Assembly (NCBI GenBank): GCA_963846715.1
Contig: CAWJXA010000008.1
Span: forward strand, 62,001-126,000
Direction: 5' to 3'
Source: Bog-257 sp963846715
GTDB lineage: Bacteria > Acidobacteriota > Terriglobia > Terriglobales > Acidobacteriaceae
Length of the DNA: 64,000 nt
The notes beneath the pieces were generated by a model. That model searched no databases. It was not told where the DNA came from and was given only the letters and a program-made list of their open reading frames with translations. A program made the position numbers and the translations under genes. Numbering within the stretch: position 1 is the first letter of the stretch; every line of letters begins with the position of its first letter. This document shows positions 52,692 through 62,387 of the stretch, piece by piece.

Positions 52692-53465
52692 TTGGCTCAT
52701 GTAGACGTTCCCTTGGTGGGCTCGGGCTTCGGACAGACGCGTCGCGTCGACAACTGGTGGGTGCAGCCGCTGGTGGTATTTCTCGGTCTCTCTGCATTTA
52801 TTGTTTATTCCACCTGGGCGGCCCTGCAAGGACAGCACTACAGGTTCGGCCCGTATCTCTCGCCTTTTTACTCACCGGAATTGTTCGGCCCGGACGGGTG
52901 GTTGGGCCGAATACCACAGTGGATGCCGGTTTGGGTAACGGGCGCGATGCTCATTCTCTGGGCGCCGGGCGGATTTCGAGTCACCTGCTATTACTACCGG
53001 GGGGCTTATTACAAAGCCTTTTGGGCCGATCCACCTTCCTGTACAGTAGGCGAGCCGCGGAAGACGTATCTTGGCGAACGATCTTTCCCTTTAATCCTGC
53101 AAAACATTCACCGCTATTTTCTTTACCTGGCGCTGGTGTTTCTGGTCATTCTGGGGCGTGACGTGTGGGACGCGTTCTGGTTCAACGGCCGATTCGGTAT
53201 CGGGGTGGGCACGCTGGTCCTGCTTGCGAACCTCTTGCTGTTGAGCTCCTACACATTTAGTTGCCACTCGTTTCGCCATATAGTCGGGGGCTTTCGCGAC
53301 CGGCTGGCCGGCGCGCCAGCCCGCAGGCGGGTCTATGACTGTGTGAGTTGTCTGAACCGGCGGCACATGGTCTTCGCGTGGTGCAGCCTGTGCAGCGTGG
53401 CATTTGCTGATCTTTACGTGCGCATGTGCTCCATGGGTGTGTGGACGGACTGGAGGATTTTTTAG
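52692..53465 (+). CDS. sdhC: Succinate dehydrogenase membrane anchor, SdhC-like
   Basis: 257 residues. The start is TTG 52692, because AGGAGG (52681-52686) lies five bases upstream; the ATG at 52698 is out of frame with an immediate stop. Five membrane helices are visible, beginning WWVQPLVVFLGLSAFIVYST, then WMPVWVTGAMLILW, IHRYFLYLALVFLVILGRDV, GTLVLLANLLLLSSYTFSCH and HMVFAWCSLCSVAFADLYVR. Histidines in QNIHRYF and SCHSFRH could ligate haem. Unusually, the C-terminus has two CxxC pairs (CVSC, CSLC) flanking the last helix. It anchors SdhAB and reduces quinone. The stop overlaps the sdhA GTG as TAGTG. Confidence 0.85.
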   Translation: MAHVDVPLVGSGFGQTRRVDNWWVQPLVVFLGLSAFIVYSTWAALQGQHYRFGPYLSPFYSPELFGPDGWLGRIPQWMPVWVTGAMLILWAPGGFRVTCYYYRGAYYKAFWADPPSCTVGEPRKTYLGERSFPLILQNIHRYFLYLALVFLVILGRDVWDAFWFNGRFGIGVGTLVLLANLLLLSSYTFSCHSFRHIVGGFRDRLAGAPARRRVYDCVSCLNRRHMVFAWCSLCSVAFADLYVRMCSMGVWTDWRIF

Positions 53466-55276
53466 TGACCGAGTACATCTCGCACGAGCATGATGTGGTA
53501 ATCATCGGAGCGGGAGGGGCGGGGCTGCGCGCTGCCACCGCGGCTTCAGCCGCCGGCGCAAAAGTCGCTGTCATCACGAAATCGCTTCTGGGCAAAGCGC
53601 ATACCGTAATGGCCGAGGGTGGAATCGCCGCGGCCATGGCCAATGTCGACGACCGCGACAGCTGGCGGGTTCACTTTTCGGACACCATGCGCGGCGGCCA
53701 ATATCTGAATAACTGGCGCATGGCCGAGCTTCATGCCAAAGAGGCGCCGGACCGGGTGCGCGAACTCGAAGCCTGGGGCGCGCTGTTCGATCGCACCAAG
53801 GACGGCCGCATTCTGCAGCGCAATTTTGGCGGGCATCGCTATCCCCGCCTGGCCCATGTTGGCGACCGGACGGGGCTGGAGATGATCCGCACGTTGCAAG
53901 ACCACGGCATACATCTTGGCCTGGACGTCTTCATGGAATACACGGTCCTCACGCTTCTGAAAGACGGCAATCGCATCGCGGGGGCCTTTGGCTATGATCG
54001 CGAGCGCGGGCGCTTTCACGTGTTTCGCGCCAAAGCCGTGGTGCTGGCCACAGGAGGAATCGGAAGGGCTTACAAAATCACCAGCAACAGTTGGGAATAT
54101 ACCGGCGATGGCCACGCTCTCGCCTATGACGCGGGCGCCTCGCTGATGGACATGGAATTTGTGCAGTTCCATCCCACAGGGATGATCTGGCCTCCCAGTG
54201 TGCGCGGCATTCTGGTCACGGAAGGCGTACGCGGCGACGGAGGAGTGCTGCGGAACAGAAACGGCGAGCGTTTCATGTTCAAGGACATCCCTCCGCTTTA
54301 TGTAAACCAAACCGCGGATTCCGAAGAGGAAGGCTGGCGTTATACCCAGGGTGACAAGAACGCTCGCCGGCCGCCGGAACTGCTAACGCGCGACCACGTG
54401 GCTCGCTGCATTCGGCGTGAGGTGCGGGAGGGACGCGGAAGCCCGCATGGGGGCGTGACTCTCGACATCGCCTGGATCAAGGAGAAGATTCCCAACGCTC
54501 CCGAATACATCAAGAAGAAGCTGCCCAGCATGTATCACCAGTTCAAGCAGCTGGCCGATATCGATATTACCCAGGAGCCCATGGAAGTTGGACCCACCAC
54601 GCACTACATGATGGGCGGAGTACGAGTGAATGCCGATTCCCAAATGTCGGACGTCCCCGGATTGTTTGCCGCGGGAGAATGCGCCGCAGGTTTGCATGGC
54701 GCCAACCGGTTGGGAGGGAATTCACTTTCCGATCTCCTGGTTTTCGGTCAGCGGGCCGGAGAATACGCCGCCAAGTTCGCCACAGATAACTCCCTGGGCG
54801 CGGTCAATACTCAGGACCTTGCGTCCGCGGAGAAGTTGGCCCTTCGGGCCTTCGAGCACAACGGTACCGAGAACCCATACGGCGTGCAACACAAGCTTCA
54901 GGAGTTGATGCAGGACCTGGTCGGGATTGTTCGTCAAGAGCCCGAGATGCTGGAGGCATTGGAACGAATTCGAGAACTAAGGATTGCCAGTGACGGCGTC
55001 AGCGTGGACGGGAACCGGGAATACAATCCCGGCTGGCACACCGCACTCGACCTGCACAATCTCCTCACCGTCGCAGAAATCGTGACGCGCGCCGCTCTGG
55101 AACGAAAGGAGAGCCGGGGCGCTCATTTCCGCGATGATTTTCCCGCCAAAGACGAGCAGGCGGGGAAATTCAATATCGTGGCGCGGAAAGGACACAACGG
55201 AGAAGTGCAGCTCACCCACGAGCCCATTCCGCCGATTCGCGAAGACCTGCAGCAAATCATTGAGGAGATGAAGTAA
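53465..55276 (+). CDS. sdhA: Succinate dehydrogenase/fumarate reductase flavoprotein subunit
   Basis: 603 residues from GTG 53465, with GGAGG 8 bases upstream and the stop of sdhC overlapping. The Rossmann FAD site DVVIIGAGGAGLRAAT is at 10-25. The covalent-FAD histidine is in GKAHTVMAEGGIAAAM (His46). FQHPTG-like EFVQFHPTGMIWPP, RNRNGERFMFKD, LLTRDHVARCIRREVREGRG with the catalytic Arg, VGPTTHYMMGGVRVN and GANRLGGNSLSDLLVFG complete the family set. It oxidises succinate to fumarate in the cytosol at the membrane. It is translationally coupled on both sides. Confidence 0.95.
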   Translation: MTEYISHEHDVVIIGAGGAGLRAATAASAAGAKVAVITKSLLGKAHTVMAEGGIAAAMANVDDRDSWRVHFSDTMRGGQYLNNWRMAELHAKEAPDRVRELEAWGALFDRTKDGRILQRNFGGHRYPRLAHVGDRTGLEMIRTLQDHGIHLGLDVFMEYTVLTLLKDGNRIAGAFGYDRERGRFHVFRAKAVVLATGGIGRAYKITSNSWEYTGDGHALAYDAGASLMDMEFVQFHPTGMIWPPSVRGILVTEGVRGDGGVLRNRNGERFMFKDIPPLYVNQTADSEEEGWRYTQGDKNARRPPELLTRDHVARCIRREVREGRGSPHGGVTLDIAWIKEKIPNAPEYIKKKLPSMYHQFKQLADIDITQEPMEVGPTTHYMMGGVRVNADSQMSDVPGLFAAGECAAGLHGANRLGGNSLSDLLVFGQRAGEYAAKFATDNSLGAVNTQDLASAEKLALRAFEHNGTENPYGVQHKLQELMQDLVGIVRQEPEMLEALERIRELRIASDGVSVDGNREYNPGWHTALDLHNLLTVAEIVTRAALERKESRGAHFRDDFPAKDEQAGKFNIVARKGHNGEVQLTHEPIPPIREDLQQIIEEMK

Positions 55277-56025
55277 TGGCGACGGCAACGTTCCGCATCT
55301 GGCGTGGAGAGAAGGGTCAGGGACAGTTTCAGGACTACACGACCGAAGTCTCGACCGGCATGGTGGTGCTGGACGCCATTCATCAGATTCAGGCGGAAAA
55401 TGCAGGCGATCTCGCCGTCCGTTGGAATTGCAAGGCGGGAAAATGCGGTTCGTGTTCCGCCGAGGTCAATGGCATGCCGAAATTAATGTGCATGACCCGG
55501 CTGAACACACTGCCGCTTGACAAACCTGTGACGGTGGAACCGATGAAGGCTTTTCCCCACCTGAAGGACCTGATCACAGACGTGTCATGGAATTACAGGG
55601 TGAAAGAGCGCATCCCGAAATTCCAGCCCCGGAAGCCGGATGCCGAGGACGGTACCTGGCGCATAGCACCCGAAGACGTGGAAAGAGTGCAGGAGTTTCG
55701 CAAGTGCATCGAGTGCTATCTCTGTCAGGACGTTTGCCATGTACTGCGAGACCACCACATGCACGAAGAGTTCATCGGGCCACGATTCCTGGTTTACGTA
55801 GCCGCCCTGGAGATGCATCCTTTGGACACCGGCGACCGGGTTGAGGAGCTGCGCAAGCAGTTCGGTGTAGGCTTGTGCAATATCACGAAATGCTGCACCA
55901 AGGTGTGTCCCGAGAGCATCACCATTACAGACAACGCGATTATTCCGCTCAAGGAACGGGTTGTGGACCGGTTCTTCGATCCGCTGTCCAAGTTGTTTCG
56001 CGTTTTCAGCCAGACGAAAGCTTAG
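55276..56025 (+). CDS. sdhB: Succinate dehydrogenase iron-sulfur subunit
   Basis: 249 residues. ATG 55276 overlaps the sdhA TAA by one base (TAATG). The N-terminal ferredoxin domain has CKAGKCGSCSAEVNGMPKLM and a further Cys binding [2Fe-2S]. The C-terminal domain has CIECYLCQDVCH and CNITKCCTKVCP for the [4Fe-4S] and [3Fe-4S] clusters. It passes electrons from SdhA to quinone in the membrane subunit. No separate sdhD is present, so the complex seems to use one large anchor. Confidence 0.94.
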   Translation: MATATFRIWRGEKGQGQFQDYTTEVSTGMVVLDAIHQIQAENAGDLAVRWNCKAGKCGSCSAEVNGMPKLMCMTRLNTLPLDKPVTVEPMKAFPHLKDLITDVSWNYRVKERIPKFQPRKPDAEDGTWRIAPEDVERVQEFRKCIECYLCQDVCHVLRDHHMHEEFIGPRFLVYVAALEMHPLDTGDRVEELRKQFGVGLCNITKCCTKVCPESITITDNAIIPLKERVVDRFFDPLSKLFRVFSQTKA

Positions 56026-56033
56026 GAGATGTT

Positions 56034-56561
56034 ATGCATTTCGAACTTAAGCCCATTTCCGTGCAAGGTATTCCCGAGGCGCTGGCCAAGGCGGAGCGTT
56101 ACCGGCTGCTGAATGAACCTGCCCTGGCGGAAAGCATTTGCCTTGACATTCTGGCCATTGTGCCCAAACACCAACAGGCACTGATTTCGCTGCTGCTGGC
56201 ACGCACCGATCAATTTCACTCCAATGCGCAGCCGAAAGCCGCCCAGGAAGTTCTGGCCCAAATCAAGGGAGAGTACGAGCAAGCCTACTACGCCGGCGTC
56301 CTCTGGGAGCGTCTGGGAAGTGCCCGCATGCGACAGGGCGGGCGTGGGGCCGGCACCGCTGCGTATCACGCCCTGCGGGATGCGATGACTGATTACGAGA
56401 CCGCCATGAAGTTTGCCCCGCAGGGAAACGATGACGCCATCCTGCGATGGAACACTTGTGCGCGCATGATCATGCAGAACCCAGACGTTCAGGCGTCAGC
56501 CGAGCACGATCCCCAGGCGTGGCTGCGAGATGAAGCCGGTTCCAGAATCGCCGACGCTTAG
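56034..56561 (+). CDS. TPR-like hypothetical protein downstream of sdhB
   Basis: 175 residues; AGGAG five bases before ATG 56034, only 8 bases after sdhB, so it is the fourth gene of the operon. The sequence is all-helical with TPR-like pairs (AKAERYRLLNEPALAESICL, ILAIVPKHQQALISLLLART, YYAGVLWERLGSARMRQG, DAMTDYETAMKFAPQG). There is no signal peptide. A chaperone or assembly role for the dehydrogenase is possible from position but is inference. Confidence 0.8.
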   Translation: MHFELKPISVQGIPEALAKAERYRLLNEPALAESICLDILAIVPKHQQALISLLLARTDQFHSNAQPKAAQEVLAQIKGEYEQAYYAGVLWERLGSARMRQGGRGAGTAAYHALRDAMTDYETAMKFAPQGNDDAILRWNTCARMIMQNPDVQASAEHDPQAWLRDEAGSRIADA

Positions 56562-56720
56562 AGCGATTTTTCTTCGGAATTAGACAGCCGCCGCCGGAGA
56601 AAATAACAAACTCCAAGCCGATCCCGCACATCCCCCTGCCGTTCAAGGAGGTTATAGCGGACGTGCTCAAGGTGAAACCACCGGAGAAAAAGGGGAGACA
56701 AAAGCGGAAAATACTAGTGA
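56562..56720 (+). other. Gap with a headless reading frame
   Basis: From about 56580 one plus-strand frame reads PIPHIPLPFKEVIADVLKVK then PPEKKGRQKRKI and ends in a TAG at 56732-56734 that overlaps the next gene's start. The pattern looks protein-like (hydrophobic helix plus basic tail) but no start codon precedes it. It may be the end of a lost small gene. Confidence 0.3.
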
Positions 56721-57284
56721 ATGAGAAAAATTAGCATTGGCGTTGTATTAGTTCTCATTTTTGAGTTCTGCTATGCAAAAGATGCCTCTGACCCAGGTGC
56801 CGCGTTTCTCTCGTTAGGTAGATATACCAATGCGTTCTTCGGTTTTTCCTTGCCTTTGCCTCCTGATCCAGCTTTCCAGATCGCCAAAGTCTCGACTCCC
56901 GGGACGTTGGGAACGTGGTACGGTCTGTTCGGACTGATACGGGAGAAAGGACAGACCGCTTTTACTATCAGTGGCCAACCGATGATGCCAGACAAGGCAG
57001 AACGATTGATGAGAGCCGCCCCCGGAATCACGCTTCATGGTAAGGAGTTTTCTAGGGGCATTTCTCATCAGAAAGGACCTCGGGGCACAGTATGGCAGGC
57101 TATGTATTTGACGGTGAGCGGCAATTGGCTTCTGTCGTTCGACATCCAATCCCTTGATCCCAACATGGCCGAGAACCTTGAACATTGCGTCGAACAGACG
57201 ACATTCTTCGATCCCGACAAGGCAAGAGAAATCGCTGGACCGAATGGCAAACCCTATAAACCCCCACCGCCCACGGGACCATAG
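56721..57284 (+). CDS. Small secreted hypothetical protein
   Basis: 187 residues. The signal peptide (KISIGVVLVLIFEFCYA) is clear. The mature part has the block YTNAFFGFSLPLPPDPAF, common at the start of secreted acidobacterial proteins of unknown function, and a Pro-rich end (KPYKPPPPTGP). No catalytic motif is visible. Codon use is more A+T-rich than in the sdh operon. No strong ribosome-binding site is seen, although a purine-rich stretch precedes the ATG. Confidence 0.65.
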   Translation: MRKISIGVVLVLIFEFCYAKDASDPGAAFLSLGRYTNAFFGFSLPLPPDPAFQIAKVSTPGTLGTWYGLFGLIREKGQTAFTISGQPMMPDKAERLMRAAPGITLHGKEFSRGISHQKGPRGTVWQAMYLTVSGNWLLSFDIQSLDPNMAENLEHCVEQTTFFDPDKAREIAGPNGKPYKPPPPTGP

Positions 57285-57475
57285 GGTTTTTCAAAGGCAT
57301 AATTCCGCTTTTCTTCTTGCTCTTATACGCGGGCCTGAATACCCGCACTACCCGTATGAGCGCGGGATACGAATCGTTAAAGGGTCTGAGTAGAGGGCAC
57401 GACTCTTGCTCGCAGCTCTGCTAGGGCGAACCCGCCGGATGGCTCCGAGATTGGCGGGCTGCTTTCCCGCAGCGC

Positions 57476-58481
57476 TTACTTCTTTTGAACGGACCGCTTG
57501 TCGAGCTTTTCGTAGGGCTTACGGTCGACCTCGACGTACGGATAGACAAAGTAATTTAGCGGGGGCCCATCCTGCTTGGGAGAGAGGGTAATGTCGCGGC
57601 CAGTGGAGAACTGCACCCGATTGGAATCAACGCTGCCGAAGAAATAATCTTGTTTCTGCTTCGCTTTCCACGCTTCCGAGATATCAACCGGGACCCAGCC
57701 GGTTTTGGCGGCATAGAATTCAGCCCAGCAGTGATAACCGGCAATATCTCCCTTGTCTTTGTTCTCGGGTAAGAGGGAAACCGATGTCGAAGCGCGCCGG
57801 AATGCCGTCAGCTCGCAACATTCCGATGAATGGAGAATGGAAGTCGGTACAGTTGCCGTGCTTGGCGTCACAGGCCCACACCGCGTCACCGCGTCCCCAG
57901 CCGGTGCCGGTCTTGTCGTAGCGCATGGTGGTAAAGAGGTAGTCATAGGCAGCCTTGGCTTTGGCGACCGTGCCGGTCTGCGATCCGGTTACCTCAACCG
58001 CCAGGGCCTTGATCTTGCCATCGGTAGGAATGAGGTTGTCAGGCGCAACCAGGCGGTTCATGGACGCGGGCACGAGCGAAGGCTTCTGGTCTTTGCGCTC
58101 GAGCTGGGCGTAATCGCCGCGCGAGTATTCCCGGCGCGTGACCTCGTATTCGAGAGTGAACTCCGCTTTGCCGGGCACGGGATTCTGCATCTCGACATAC
58201 AGCATCCGATTGCCATACTCGTGCTCCTGGGTCATCTGCATTTTGCCGGGGGCCTTCACGTTCAGCACACGCACCGTCTGGTGCTGGTCAGTCTGGGGCA
58301 CGGGAACCCACACGCGCAGTTGCTTTGCTCCGGAGGGAATGTCTTTCACCGTGAAGTTGTAGGTAAAGCGAAAGGTTCGGGATGGCGCGCTGAACTTCTG
58401 CGGGTTCGAAGCGGCCTGGGCGGTCGGCAGCGACGCCGGAAAAGAGAGCAGCAGCAACAACCAGAGAACTCGCAGCCTCAT
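57476..58481 (-). CDS. Secreted transglutaminase-like protein, frameshifted
   Basis: ATG 58481 (AAGGA about 9 bases upstream) begins a signal peptide (RVLWLLLLLSFPASLPTAQA). A beta-rich N-domain (FRFTYNFTVKDIPSGAKQLR) leads to the transglutaminase core: catalytic Cys in HGNCTDFHSPF, His in AGYHCWAEFY and Asp in VPVDISEAW. Between GFPL and LPENKDKGD, near 57780, the reading moves by one base; one lost C in a CCC run would restore it. The rest (to 57476) is open. Such proteins are papain-fold cysteine enzymes (transglutaminase or protease) acting outside the cytoplasm; substrate is unknown. Confidence 0.8.
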
Positions 58482-58726
58482 GATAATTTTCCTTTGTAGC
58501 GGGTCGATTGCTGGAATGGGCTGAACCACCAAACTGGGGCGGCTTCGGGAGAACCGGTGACGCGGTGAAGGAGGCGGAGCCGCGAGCATAGGACGAGATT
58601 TTAGCAGCAGCCGGCGCTGGTTGTCAGACCGCAAAGGACAGGGCAAAGGAGTTTTATGCGACAAAAAGTTGACGCCTGTCGTCGATTTCTTAATCTGATG
58701 TACCATCCATTGGTGCGAGGCCCGCT

Positions 58727-59236
58727 ATGACGACGAACGCTACCCCGTTGAGAAACGAGATGGTCCACCAACCGCACGCAGGAACTGGACTGGCACTGGT
58801 GCGGATGACGATTGGCGCAATGCTGGTGTGGGTCTTCTTCAAAAATTTGGGTAAGGGCCTCTACACCCCGGCTCGGCTACGCCGGGCTCATCAACTACTA
58901 CATCCAGCACAGTCATTCGCCTGCTGCGTGGAAGGCGGTCATGGGGCTGGCGGCGAGCCATGCCGCCATGGCAGCCCCCATGCAAGCGATAACGGAAATT
59001 TCGCTCGGCATCCTCCTGATCATCGGTCTGTTCACTCCTCCGGCCGCTTTCGTGGGCGTTTTCTCGACCTCGGAAGCCTTTGGGTCTCGGAGTGGGGAAC
59101 GGCGTGGATCTGGGAACTGCTGGTTCCGGTGCTGGCGTCCCTGGGCGTTTTGGCTGGGGGACGTGCGGGGCGAACCTGGGGCGTCGACGCGTGGCTCTGC
59201 GCAGCGACGGCCGTCTTCGCCTTGGTGGTAATTTGA
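58727..59236 (+). CDS. DoxX-family membrane protein, two compensating frameshifts
   Basis: The first part (TGLALVRMTIGAMLVWVFFK) and the last part (WELLVPVLASLGVLAGGRAG) are in one frame. The middle (GYAGLINYYIQHSHSPAAWK, QAITEISLGILLIIGLFTPP) is in the +1 frame between about 58870 and 59070. Joined, it is a four-helix DoxX/DoxD-type protein of about 170 residues. Known members are quinol-oxidase-associated or detoxification membrane proteins; function is unclear here. One extra C near 58870 and one missing C near 59070 would explain the pair. Its stop overlaps the TTG start of the next gene. Confidence 0.75.
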   Translation: MTTNATPLRNEMVHQPHAGTGLALVRMTIGAMLVWVFFKNLGKGLYTPARLRRAHQLLHPAQSFACCVEGGHGAGGEPCRHGSPHASDNGNFARHPPDHRSVHSSGRFRGRFLDLGSLWVSEWGTAWIWELLVPVLASLGVLAGGRAGRTWGVDAWLCAATAVFALVVI

Positions 59237-59959
59237 GCCAGGGTCAAGTGCGGGTGTCGGTCATCATTCCCACGCGCGTCGGGAAGCTTCGGCCATCGTC
59301 CGCGTGCTCGCCGATCTTCCCGCCGATCTGGTCACCGAGGTCCTGGTCGTCGACAGCAACGAACCCGACGGAACGCCCGAGATCGCCGCGAAGATGGGAG
59401 CGCGCGTTCTCCACGAGCCCAGGCGTGGCTATGGCCGCGCGTGTCTCACTGGACTGGCCGCCGCCGACGCACCCGATATCGTGGTGTTCCTCGATGGCGA
59501 TTACAGCGATCGTCCGGCGGAACTGCCGCTTCTACTCGCTCCCATCACCGCGGGCAACGCGGACATCACACTGGGTTCGCGCCTGGGGAAGCAACGCATC
59601 CCCGGGGCGCTACCCTGGCACGCTGTGTTTGGTAATTGGCTCGCGGCCAGTTTGATCAAGCTTCTGTATGGATTGAAGATCAGTGACCTGGGCCCCTTCC
59701 GCGCCGCGCGTGCCGATGTTCTCCGTGAGCTCGCGCTGGAAGAGGACTCGTACGGCTGGGCAGTTGAAATGATCTTGAAAGGCGCCGGACATGGTTTCCG
59801 GGTTGTCGAGGTGCCGGTCAGCTATTATCCGCGCATTGGGACATCGAAGATCAGCTGTACCCGGCGAAGGGCTCGGTTGGAGCGGCGTGGTTCATTCTCA
59901 GCCGTATCTCGGCGGATTATTATTTTCGGCGTCCAAGGGCTGCGCCGAGGGTAGCTTGA
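59233..59959 (+). CDS. GT2-family glycosyltransferase (DPM1-like), frameshifted twice
   Basis: Starting at TTG 59233 or GTG 59248, the frame reads RVSVIIPTR. After a one-base slip near 59283 (a GGG that should be GGGG) it continues EASAIVRVLADLPADLVTEV, VVDSNEPDGTPEIA, VVFLDGDYSDRPAELPLLL (the DxD site) and GSRLGKQRIPGALPWHAVFG. Near 59855 a second slip (ACCC for ACCCC) is needed to reach KGSVGAAWFILSRISADYYF, the normal family end, with stop 59957-59959. GT2 enzymes of this kind transfer a sugar from a nucleotide donor to polyprenyl phosphate or a related acceptor. The next two sugar-transfer genes suggest a shared pathway. Confidence 0.8.
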
Positions 59960-60024
59960 CAGTTTGCTGCAAAGCGTGGGAAAGCGGATCACCTATTCAG
60001 GTTCGGTTCGGGATGAAGAGGCGG

Positions 60025-60250
60025 CCTGAAAAAGTTAGAGTATGACTCTTGGAATGTACTTCTTGGTGGGAGCCCCCGCATTTAGGGCGGGAAAGGAGCG
60101 CTTCAGCGCTCCGGGAAAGGTTGGACGTTGGTCACGCGCTTTAGCGCGGGAATTGGAAAACCCAGGGCTAAAGGCCGTTTTCAAATCGAACGCTTTTCCG
60201 CTAAAGTCCAGCCCCCCTGCTGAAGCAGGGGGCTCGCAGCAAGAGCGTTT
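60025..60250. repeat. Repeat family D, copy 2, with palindromes
   Basis: 60025-60084 matches 11693-11752 with few differences. It is followed by GGAGCGCTTCAGCGCTCC (60096-60113), CGCGCTTTAGCGCG (60137-60150) and CCCCCTGCTGAAGCAGGGGG (60213-60232) hairpins, as in other gaps. No coding potential. Confidence 0.65.
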
Positions 60251-60381
60251 GCCGGACTTTTTCAGCGGGCTCGGAACGTGCGCCCCTTCCAGGGGGTCAG
60301 CATTCGGGCTTTTCATCAGACTGTCGAGACCTGCTACGGTAATCTGGTCTGAATCTTCCGGCCAGACTAACGTACACGCTC

Positions 60382-61075
60382 ACGACGGAGGCCGCACCTT
60401 AGTCATCACGGCCAAAGCACCCAAGCCGGGCATGGTCAAGACCCGACTGGCCCAGACGCTCCTCCGCCGGCGGTCACCGCGCTCTATCGCTGTTCCTGGA
60501 CGATACCATCGCGCTGGCGCAGTCGCTGGGCAACGTCGAGGTCGCTATCATGTGTCCGGCCTCGGATATTGACGAACTCGCTCATGTAGCGGGAGATGCG
60601 GTGGGCGTTGTGGCACAGACGGGTAACGGTCTGGCAGCGGGCCTTACTTCGGTATTCGCGCATTTCGCGGCGGCCGGCCATCGGCGCATCATCGCGTTCA
60701 ACAGCGACAGCCCACATCTGCCGGCATCGGTGTTGGAGTCAGCGTTCGAGGCCCTGGCTACCTCCGATGTGGTTGTGGGGCCGACACACGACGGAGGTTA
60801 CTATCTGGTCGGAGCCAAGGCCACGCATCCCGGCCTTTTCGGCGGCGATGGGATGGGAACGTCGAGTGCGCTGGAGACGTTGCTGGCGCGCGCGCGGGCC
60901 CTGGGGCTTTCTGTACGCCTGGTAGATCCTTTTTACGACATCGACGTGGAGGCAGACTTGATCCGGCTGGACGCGGAACTGCGGCTTTCCGCCGCGGGCG
61001 CCACGGACCGCGGATTGGTTGGCGCAATGGAGGCAAGTGGTGGCGCAATTGAAGCCCGGCATCGGAGACCTGTGA
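60382..61075 (+). CDS. TIGR04282-type glycosyltransferase (DUF2064), multiply frameshifted
   Basis: The N-terminal nucleotide-sugar motif TLVITAKAPKPGMVKTRLAQ begins near 60391; no start codon is visible close by, so the true 5' end is uncertain. The reading then passes PPPAVTALYRC and FLDDTIALAQSLGNVEVAIM in two other frames (slips near 60460 and 60495). It stays open through IIAFNSDSPHLPASVLESAF and VVVGPTHDGGYYLVGAKATH to FYDIDVEADLIRLDAEL. A last slip near 61005 leads to ADWLAQWRQVVAQLKPGIGD and TGA 61073-61075, the expected family end. TIGR04282 proteins are small GT-A fold transferases linked to arsenosugar and selenium/radical-SAM clusters. The TGA overlaps the GTG of the next gene. 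Confidence 0.78.
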
Positions 61076-62360
61076 GGCTCACGCCGTCCGGCAGGCTCTA
61101 CCTTCTGGGGGCCATCCTGCTTGCGGCCCTCACCATCTGCTCACGCAAGTTCAGCAGTCTGGGTGCGCCGGCATTCATGGTTCCGCTGGCGGTGGCGGTG
61201 ATCGCGTATCTGCTCGCCATTCGTGAGCTCTTCTCCACGCCAAGGTTCCCAAGGCGCGTCATCGTCATCGGGCTGGGGTTGGCGGCGCTGTGGCAGCTTC
61301 TATTTCTACTGAAGCCTCCGGGGTTGGATGACGACGTTCATCGCTATGTTTGGGATGGCCGTGTGCAGCGGCTTGGCTATAACCCTTACCTTGCCGTTCC
61401 CAGCGATCCTGCTCTCAGCGGGTTGCACACACCCGAAACCGTCGGCTTGAACAACCCGAGTGTCGCGAGCCCTTATCCAGCGGGCGCTCAGCTTTTCTTT
61501 CGCGCGGTAACAGCAATCCACGAGTCTACCTTCGCTCTGAAAGTAGCGTTTGTACTTTGCGCGTGGGCAATCGTTCCGGTGCTGTTCGATGTCTTGCGTC
61601 GTACCGGACAGGGAGAGCACTGGCTTCTGGCTTATGCCTGGCACCCGTTGCTGGCAACGGAGGTGGCGGGCAGCGGTCACATCGATATTGTTGGCGCGTT
61701 GCTGCTGTTGGTGTCGGCCGCTGCACTCGGGCGCCGCTGGCGTACGGTTGCAGCTCTGGCCTTTGGGCTGGCTGTTTCCGTGAAATTTCTCCCGATTGTA
61801 CTGCTGCCCCTTACTGGAGGCGCGTTCGTGTGCGCGACGGCGTGCTGTCGGCGGTCGTGTTCGGACTCCTGTACGTGCCCTTTCTCAGCCACGGGCGTAT
61901 CCCGTTCGGCTCACTCGGTACCTACGTGCAGAGTTTCCGCTTTAATGATCCGGTGTTCGCAATGTTCGAGCGGGTAGCGACTCCTCAGCTTGTGGTTGGG
62001 CTGGCAGTGCTCGTCGGGATTATTACGGCAACGTGGCTGAGAAGAAAGTCAGCCCTAGGGTCTGCGGACGCCTTTGCGTGGCCGATGGCGGCGTCGCTCT
62101 TATGTGCGCCGGTCGTATATCCGTGGTACCTGCTGTGGCTGCTGCCGTTCGTGCGTTCAGCCGCGACGCTGCCGATCATCATCTGGACAGTTAGTATTCT
62201 TCCCACCTACTACGTCTGGCACCTGCGCGCACTGGGACGTCCGTGGATCGTTCCCGGCTGGATGATGCTGCTGGAATATGGATCTGTGGCAGTGGCCGGC
62301 GCAGTGATCGCGTTGCACCGGCTGACACGACCGGTGGCGCAGCGGCGTTCAACGGACTAG
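61072..62360 (+). CDS. GT87/DUF2029-like membrane glycosyltransferase, frameshifted
   Basis: GTG 61072 overlaps the upstream TGA (GTGA). About 428 residues with 10-12 membrane helices. The first periplasmic loop holds GLDDDVHRYVWDGRVQRLGY, the Asp-rich catalytic motif of polyprenyl-linked mannosyltransferase-like GT-C enzymes, followed by NPYLAVPSD. AYAWHPLLATEVAGSGHIDI is a second signature. Near 61812 a one-base slip (CTTAC for CTTTAC) separates FLPIVLLP from RRVRVRDGVLSAVVFGLLYV; the rest is open to 62360. It probably moves a sugar from a lipid carrier to an acceptor in the periplasm, using products of the preceding GT2 gene. Substrate is unknown. Confidence 0.8.
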
Positions 62361-62387
62361 GCGATTCCGCAGTGGCTGTATCCGGTT

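Noticed and set aside
60550..61977. Fusion of the TIGR04282 transferase to the membrane glycosyltransferase as one protein
   Set aside because: The normal C-terminus of the first (ADWLAQWRQ...) with its stop is present in the adjacent frame, and a GTGA overlap gives the second its own start. The continuous frame is an artefact of a one-base slip.
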